The position numbers and the translations under genes are program-made. 64,000 bases of DNA from Watersipora subatra (taxonomy: Eukaryota > Bryozoa > Gymnolaemata > Cheilostomatida > Watersiporidae), in contig NC_088714.1 in the NCBI RefSeq assembly GCF_963576615.1, forward strand, positions 38,781,572 to 38,845,571. Direction: 5' to 3'. How positions within the stretch are numbered: position 1 is the stretch's first letter; each line of letters starts with the position of its first letter. The notes below the pieces were generated by a model that was given only the letters and a program-made list of their open reading frames with translations, searched no databases and was not told the origin of the DNA. Shown one piece after another: positions 40,201 to 49,200 of the stretch.

Positions 40201-43200
40201 GTAAACACCAGAAACAGGTCAGTATCTCAGGCACTGGCGGAATAAAGGCCAGTCGCTAAAAGAGCCGCAATAAAGGAGGGCCTGACAACTACATACTTCA
40301 AGATGCTAGCAACTGGGAGGATGTGGCGCAAGTTGCATGCCGCCTAAACTTTTTAGATTCTGGAGAGCTCTTGAGTGTATCATATGTTATAGAGAGCTCT
40401 TGAGTGCATCATATATTATAGAGAGCTCTTGAGTGTATCATATCTTATAGAGAGCTCTTGACAGTATCATATGTTATAGAGAGCTCTTAAGTGTATCATA
40501 TGTTATAGAGAGCTCTTGAGTGTATCATATATTATAGAGAGCTTTTGAGTGTATCATATCTTATAGAGAGCTCTTGAGTGTATTATATGTTATAGAGAGC
40601 TCTTGAGTGTATCATATCTTATAGAGAGCTCTTGAGTGTATCATATCTTATACAGAGCTCTTGAGTGTATCTTATCTTATAGAGAGCTCTTGAGTGTATC
40701 ATATCTTATAGAGAGCTCTTGAGTGTATCATATGTTATAGAGAGCTCTTGAGTGTATCATATATTATAGAGAGCTCTTGAGTGTATCATATATTATAGAG
40801 AGCTCTTGAGTGTATCATATATTATAGAGAGCTCTTGAGTGTATCATATATTATAGAGAGCTCTTGAGTGTATCATATATTATAGAGAGCTCTTGAGTGT
40901 ATCATATATTATAGAGAGCTCTTGAGTGTATCATATGTTATAGAGAGCTCTTGAGTGTATCATATATTATAGAGAGCTCTTGAGTGTATCATATGTTATA
41001 GAGAGCTCTTGAGTGTATCATATATTATAGAGAGCTCTTGAGTGTATCATATCTTATAGAGAGCTTTTGAGTGTATCATATATTATAGAGAGCTCTTGAG
41101 TGTATCATATATTATAGAGAGCTCTTGAGCGTTTATGCATTTTAAAGCTTGTTTTTTTAATTTTTGGTGTAAGCTTTCAGATTTTTAATCCACCGATGAT
41201 TAGGTTCATATGATACTAATTTGTCTACATACTATAAAACCAGCAAAAAGCAAAACCTTCAAAAGCTTCATGAGAAAGCTGTACTATTGGCATGTTTAAA
41301 AATGGCAGCCACAATTGATTATGAATTTTTTTTATATGACAGATTGATTAATAGATCAAAGGTGTTGTTTGCACATTTGACTATAGAAGAATTTCCTTTG
41401 TTGATACCACGGAACATGCCTAACAAATGGGCTAGTCTTGCAAAGGTTTTCATAGTACGTTTGTACTTAACACCGCTCTATTACAATAACATAGACAGTC
41501 AATGACCATTCTATTAGTGTGACATAAGCAGTCAATGTTCCTGCGTCATATGATAGCATATCCTTCTTTTCCCACTGATGCATATGGAGATGAAAGCTGG
41601 CTGGATGATTGGAGAAAAGGTTTACCTATTTAAAACCTGTTAACCTGCGATGCCCTGTTAATTCATGAAAGATCTATTAGTCAATGCATAGTTAGAATAA
41701 TACTAACTTTCATTGTCGAAAAGTATATAAACCTAAAACACTTGGCAGGTCTGCTGACTTGTTCGAATGTAAGTTTTATGATGCTTGGAGAGTTGTTGGT
41801 GGAATCTGTAATGGTTGGTACATCTGATTATGCAACTGAAAAGTCTGTCTATATATTTTAGATCAACATCAAAATGCTCTGCCGTGGCTTCACGATGCTG
41901 CTCTCCAGAAACATGTGACTTTACTCCTGCTAGTGAAGCTGAAATGTGTAGCCTTAACTCTGACTGCAACGAAAAAGCTTACTGTAATGGACTAAGCGCA
42001 ACATGTCCAACACCCGCTAGCTTACCTGATGGAACACTGTGCAATCAAAATCTTATGGTAAAATCATTTTAATCCTTAGTAGTAGTGTATATGCTTATCT
42101 CAGTTGGTCATGTTGCTCACTCCGCTGTCAGCGTGGTAACTTTTCTCACTTTTTACGCTTACAGAAACATAGACTCTTCAATAATGGAACTTTGAGCTGA
42201 TTATTCTTAAACATTGTAAACCGTAATTCTTTATTAGTAAATCACACTTTGTCATTGTGTATAGGGATGCGCAGGGATGCGCAAGGGTGTGTAGGGATGG
42301 GGTGTAGCGTGTAGAAATGAGGCATAGGGTGTAGGGATGGGCCGTAGGGTGTAGGGGTGAAGTGTACTATTATAACTACCGCTATCATTACTATCACTAT
42401 TATTATTACTGTTATTACTACTCTTTAGCCAACTTATGGCGCTCACTCCAATATTATTTGAGTGATTAACAAAAATCATGGATGCCTTCCTGATGCTGTT
42501 TTCATGAGATACATTTACTATTTGATTACTACAATTACCATTTACTACAAGCTCTCTGCTACTAGGTTTGTATTAATGGAAAGTGCAGCGAGAATGTCTG
42601 CACCTACCATGGTTACAAGAGCTGTTACTGTACAGGCAGTGAAAATGATTGCCTCGTTTGCTGTCGACACAACACTACTGGAGAATGCAAACCTGCTGCA
42701 TTATGGGGTTTCAATGGTAGGTACCTGGAGACTTGATCAAACACCTAATATAGACATACACCTAATATGGACATACACCTAATACAGACATACATGTATA
42801 GCTAATATGGGCTTACACCTAACATGGACATATACCTAATACGAACATGCACCTATTATGGACATACACCTAATATGGACATACACCTAATATGGACATA
42901 CACCTAATATAGACATACATGTATAGCTAATATGGGCTTACACCTAACATGTACATATACCTAATACGAACATGCACCTAGTATGGACATACACCTAATA
43001 TGGACATACACCTAATACAGACATACACCTAATATAGACATACATGTACACCTAACATGGACATACACCTAATATGGACATACATGTACACCTAACATGG
43101 ACATACACCTAGTATGGACATACATGTACACCTAACATGGACATACACCTAGTATGGACATACATGTACACCTAACATGGACATACACTTAGTATGGACG

Positions 43201-46200
43201 TACATGTACACCTAATATGGACATACACCTAGTGTGGACATACATGTCTACCTAATATGGACATGCACCTAATATGAACATACACCTAGTATGGACATAC
43301 ACCTAGTATGGACGTACATGTACACCTAATATGGACATACACCTAGTGTGGACATACATGTCTACCTAATATGGACATGCACCTAATATGAACATACACC
43401 TAGTATGGACATACACCTAGTATGGACGTACATGTACACCTAATATGGACATACACCTAGTATGGACATATACCTAGTATGGACATACACCTAATATGGA
43501 CATACACCTAATATGGACATACACCTAGTATGGACATACATGTACACCTAATATGGACATACACCTAATATGGACATATACCTAGTGCGAACATACACCT
43601 AGTATGGACATACATGTACACCTACATGTTATATAAGCTGTTGAACAAAAAAGGCAGTGTTAGAAAGTTGATTTAAGAAGTTAAGGATAAGAAAAGGAGT
43701 TGCCTGCTTTTTCCTTCATATGGGATATAGAATGAGGCAAAGACGTCTTGATTAACGACTTGTAGCAAGAAATAAACTATTAATTGTGAAACCTTTGCCT
43801 TAATCTACTAAAAAAATTTAATCAAGTGAGTTTTTATTATTCCGCCTGGTGTCAAGTAGGATAAAAATTGTTCAAAGGGAATGGTTGATTGAAATCTATG
43901 AGTTAAGCTCTAGCTAATTCTGATGAACTTGATAAATAAATAATTACGCAAAAGATGTCAGAAGGCTTCTAGTGAAATTATTGTGTATCCTAATAACTAA
44001 CAAATTGCAAAGTGTAAGAGCGTGTGACTGTAAAATGTATAGTAAATAAACATAATGACTGACTTGATTAGTGTGATGTAACTGCAGTTTAACAAGTCTT
44101 TAAGGACTTCTTAAAGTAGGACAAGGTTGATAAGTGTCAAGCTTGCTAAATTGATAGTATTGATCTTAGTAGTAGTTACTAGCCTTGGGATAATTGTTGG
44201 TGCCTCAGTCATAATACAAAACACTTTTGATGTCTCAAGGATTATAGAAAAAGCAAACAAAATCTAATAACAGTTTTGCGTATGATTGAGTTAGTCTGCC
44301 ATTTTAAATCTTTGTGTAAAATCTATTATAAAGAATGTTCTTGTAACCTTGCATAAAAAAACATCATAAAAAGAAATGTGCACTTGTATCAATAAAAACC
44401 TGTAAAAATTGATTCAAGTCGGTAGGACCAACAATTACAATGAGTTCTCATGTTTTTTCTTACTTTGATATAGATTAAACACGCTTTAACTTTGCAATAA
44501 AAAATTTATTTAGCATCTTTTGTTCAGCTGGAATCGAGGGTGCCATACCTACTAATGGAATATGCATTGACGAAAGTGGACGCTGTGATGAGAACGGACT
44601 ATGCAGGTTTCCTAATGGTAGCTATGCAAAGGATGACATCATCAGGCTGGTCAAAGAATCAGCAAAAGATTTCATTGTTCTGCTCTCTGAATATTGGTGA
44701 GATCAAATGTTCATTTTTTCTTATTCTATATAGTGATGAGATCACATGTTCATTCTTTCTTATTCTATATAGTGATGAGATCACATGTTCATTCTTTCTT
44801 ATTCTATATAGGGATAAGATCACATGTTCATTCTTTCTTATTCTATATAGTGATGAGATCACATGTTCATTCTTTCTTATTCTATATAGTGATGAGATCA
44901 CATGTTCATTCTTTCTTATTCTATATAGGGATAAGATCACATGTTCATTCTTTCTCATTTTATATAGTGATGAGATCACATGTTCATCTTTCTCATTCTA
45001 TATAGTGATGAGATCACATGTTCATTCTTTCTTATTCTATATAGTGATGAGATCACATGTTCATCTTTCTCATTTTATATAGTGATGAGATCACATGTTC
45101 ATTCTTTCTTATTCTATATAGTGATGAGATCACATGTTCATTCTTTCTCATTCTATATAGTGATGAGATCACATGTTCATCTTTCTCATTCTATATAGTG
45201 ATGAGATCACATGTTCATTCTTTCTTATTCTATATAGTGATGAGATCACATGTTCATTCTTTCTTATTCTATATAGTGATGAGATCACATGTTCATTCTT
45301 TCTTATTCTATGTAGTGATGAGATCACATGTTCATTCTTTCTTATTCTATATAGTGATGAGATCACATGTTCATTCTTTCTCATTCTATATAGTGATGAG
45401 ATCACATGTTTATTCTTTCTCATTTTATATAGTGATGAGATCACATGTTCATTCTTTCTTATTCTATATAGTGATGAGATCACATGTTCATTCTTTCTTA
45501 TTCTATATAGTGATGAGATCACATGTTCATTCTTTCTCATTTTATATAGTGATGAGATCACATGTTCATCTTTCTCATTCTATATAGTGATGAGATCACA
45601 TGTTCATTCTTTCTTATTCTATATAGTGATGAGATCACATGTTCATTCTTTCTTATTCTATATAGTGATGAGATCACATGTTCATTCTTTCTTATTCTAT
45701 ATAGTGATGAGATCACATGTTCATTCTTTCTCATTCTATATAGTGATGAGATCACATGTTCATTCTTTCTCATTCTATATAGTGATGAGATCACATGTTC
45801 ATTCTTTCTTATTCTATATAGTGATGAGATCACATGTTCATTCTTTCTTATTCTATATAGGGATAAGATCACATGTTCATTCTTTCTTATTCTATATAGT
45901 GATGAGATCACATGTTCATTCTTTCTTATTCTATATAGTGATGAGATCACATGTTCATTCTTTCTTATTCTATATAGGGATAAGATCACATGTTTATTCT
46001 TTCTTATTCTATATAGTGATGAGATCACATGTTCATTCTTTCTTATTCTATATAGTGATGAGATCACATGTTCATTCTTTCTCATTCTATATAGTGATGA
46101 GATCACATGTTCATTCTTTCTCATTCTATATAGTGATGAGATCACATGTTCATCTTTCTCATTTTATATAGTGATGAGATCACATGTTCATTCTTTCTTA

Positions 46201-49200
46201 TTCTATATAGTGATGAGATCACATGTTCATCTTTCTTATTCTATATAGTGATGAGATCACATGTTCATTCTTTCTTATTCTATATAGTGATGAGATCACA
46301 TGTTCATTCTTTCTCATTCTATATAGTGATGAGATCACATGTTCATTCTTTCTCATTCTATATAGTGATGAGATCACATGTTCATTCTTTCTTATTCTAT
46401 ATAGTGATGAGATCACATGTTCATTCTTTCTTATTCTATATAGTGATGAGATCACATGTTCATTCTTTCTCATTCTATATAGTGATGAGATCACATGTTT
46501 ATTCTTTCTCATTTTATATAGTGATGAGATCACATGTTCATTCTTTCTTATTCTATATAGTGATGAGATCACATGTTCATTCTTTCTTATTCTATATAGT
46601 GATGAGATCACATGTTCATTCTTTCTCATTTTATATAGTGATGAGATCACATGTTCATTCTTTCTCATTTTATATAGTGATGAGATCACATGTTCATTCT
46701 TTCTTATTCTATATAGTGATGAGATCACATGTTCATTCTTTCTCATTCTATATAGTGATGAGATCACATGTTCATCTTTCTCATTTTATATAGTGATGAG
46801 ATCACATGTTCATTCTTTCTTATTCTATATAGTGATGAGATCACATGTTCATTCTTTCTTATTCTATATAGTGATGAGATCACATGTTCATTCTTTCTCA
46901 TTCTATATAGTGATGAGATCACATGTTCATCTTTCTCATTTTATATTGTGATAAGATCACATGTTCATTCTTTCTCATTCTATATAGTGATGAGATCACA
47001 TGTTCATTATTTCTCATTCTATATAGTGATGAGATCACATGTTCATCTTTCTCATTCTATATAGTGATGAGATCACATGTTCATTCTTTCTTATTTTATA
47101 TAGTGATGAGATCACATGTTCATTCTTTCTCATTCTATATAGTGATGAGATCACATGTTCATCTTTCTCATTTTATATAGTGATGAGATCACATGTTCAT
47201 TCTTTCTTATTCTATATAGTGATGAGATCACATGTTCATTCTTTCTTATTCTATATAGTGATGAGATCACATGTTCATTCTTTCTCATTCTATATAGTGA
47301 TGAGATCACATGTTCATCTTTCTCATTCTATATAGGGATAAGATCACATGTTCATTCTTTCTTATTCTATATAGTGATGAGATCACATGTTCATTCTTTC
47401 TCATTCTATATAGTGATGAGATCACATGTTCATTCTTTCTTATTCTATATAGTGGTGAGATCACATGTTCATTCTTTCTTATTCTATATAGTGATGAGAT
47501 CACATGTTCATTCTTTCTCATTCTATATAGTGATGAGATCACATGTTCATTCTTTCTTATTCTATATAGTGATGAGATCACATGTTCATTCTTTCTCATT
47601 CTATATAGTGATGAGATCACATGCTCATTCTTTCTCATTCTATATAGTGATGAGATCACATGTTCATTCTTTCTTATTTTATATAGTGATGAGATCACAT
47701 GTTCATTCTTTCTCATTCTATATAGTGGTGAGATCACATGTTCATTCTTTCTTATTCTATATAGTGATGAGATCACATGTTCATTCTTTCTTATTCTATA
47801 TAGTGGTGAGATTACATGTTCATTCTTTCTTATTCTATATAGTGATGAGATCACATGTTTTTTCTTTCTTATTCTATATAGTGGTGAGATCACATGTTCA
47901 TTCTTTCTTATTCTATATAGTGATGAGATCACATGTTCATTCTTTCTCATTTTATATAGTGATGAGATCACATGTTTATTCTTTCTCATTTTATATAGTG
48001 ATGAGATCACATGTTTATTCTTTCTTATTCTATATAGTGGTGAGATCACATGTTCATTCTTTCTTATTCTATATAGTGATGAGATCACATGTTCATTCTT
48101 TCTTATTCTATATAGTGGTGAGATCACATGTTCATTCTTTCTTATTCTATATAGTGATGAGATCACATGTTCATTCTTTCTTATTCTTTATAGTGATGAG
48201 ATCACATGTTCATTCTTTCTTATTCTATATAGTGATGAGATCAAATGTTCATTCTTTCTTATTCTATATAGTGATGAGATCACATGTTTATTCTTTCTTA
48301 TTCTATATAGTGATGAGATCACATGTTTATTCTTTCTTATTCTATATAGGGATGAGATCACATGTTCATTCTTTCTTATTCCATGTAGTGGTCGGTCTAC
48401 TTGTATATTCTATTTAATTATACAGAGTGGTATGGTTTTATACTTTATTTTATTATATATAGTGTTATGGTTGTATATTCTCTCTTATTTTCTAGTATAG
48501 TTCTGTATTCTATTTTGCACGAATAATGGCATAAATGCGTGCTTGACTTCATTTTGAAAAGTGGTATTTTATTGTGTTTCACTTAATTCTGAGTAGTGTT
48601 CGGGTTTTGTATTTGGCTATATTTTATCTCACATGTTATAGGCTTGAATGTCTGTGATCATTTTGAAATACTCATTAATAGCAAAGAAAAAATGGTTGCT
48701 ATCGAGTGTCATTGTTGACCTGTTTTTTGATGTACCAATGTTAAAATCTTATCTGTGTATTTGCATGTTTACCAAGCACTATCAAAGTATATATTGCAAG
48801 TGACATGCTCTTTGTGGTCACACATGTAATATACTCTTTTTGGTACGCACCTGTGTAGATGGTAGTATCAACAATTTGAACTAACGTTTGTGTAGATGCT
48901 ACCCTCTGTTTTATACACATTGGGAGGTGGTACATTCTGTTGTTTAGATTTGTGTAAATTTTAGACTGTTTTCTACTAAGGTGCAGACGCTACATTTTAT
49001 TGTATACATACATTTAGGTACTACTCTTTTTTGTATGTAATTATGTAGATGTTATTTTCGGTTATATGTAATTTTTTAGGTACTACTTTCTGTTGTATGC
49101 TATTTTGTAGGTACTACGCTTTGTTGTATGCTATTTTGTAGGTACTACGCTTTGTTGTATGCTATTTTGTAGGTACTACGCTTTGTTGTATGCTATTTTG

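Noticed and set aside
44540..48500. Very long ORFs (up to 420 codons) on both strands over the exon 13 downstream array
   Set aside because: They follow from a stop-free 39-bp unit, break wherever a 38-bp unit occurs, overlap on both strands, and lie in an intron between two in-phase exons.
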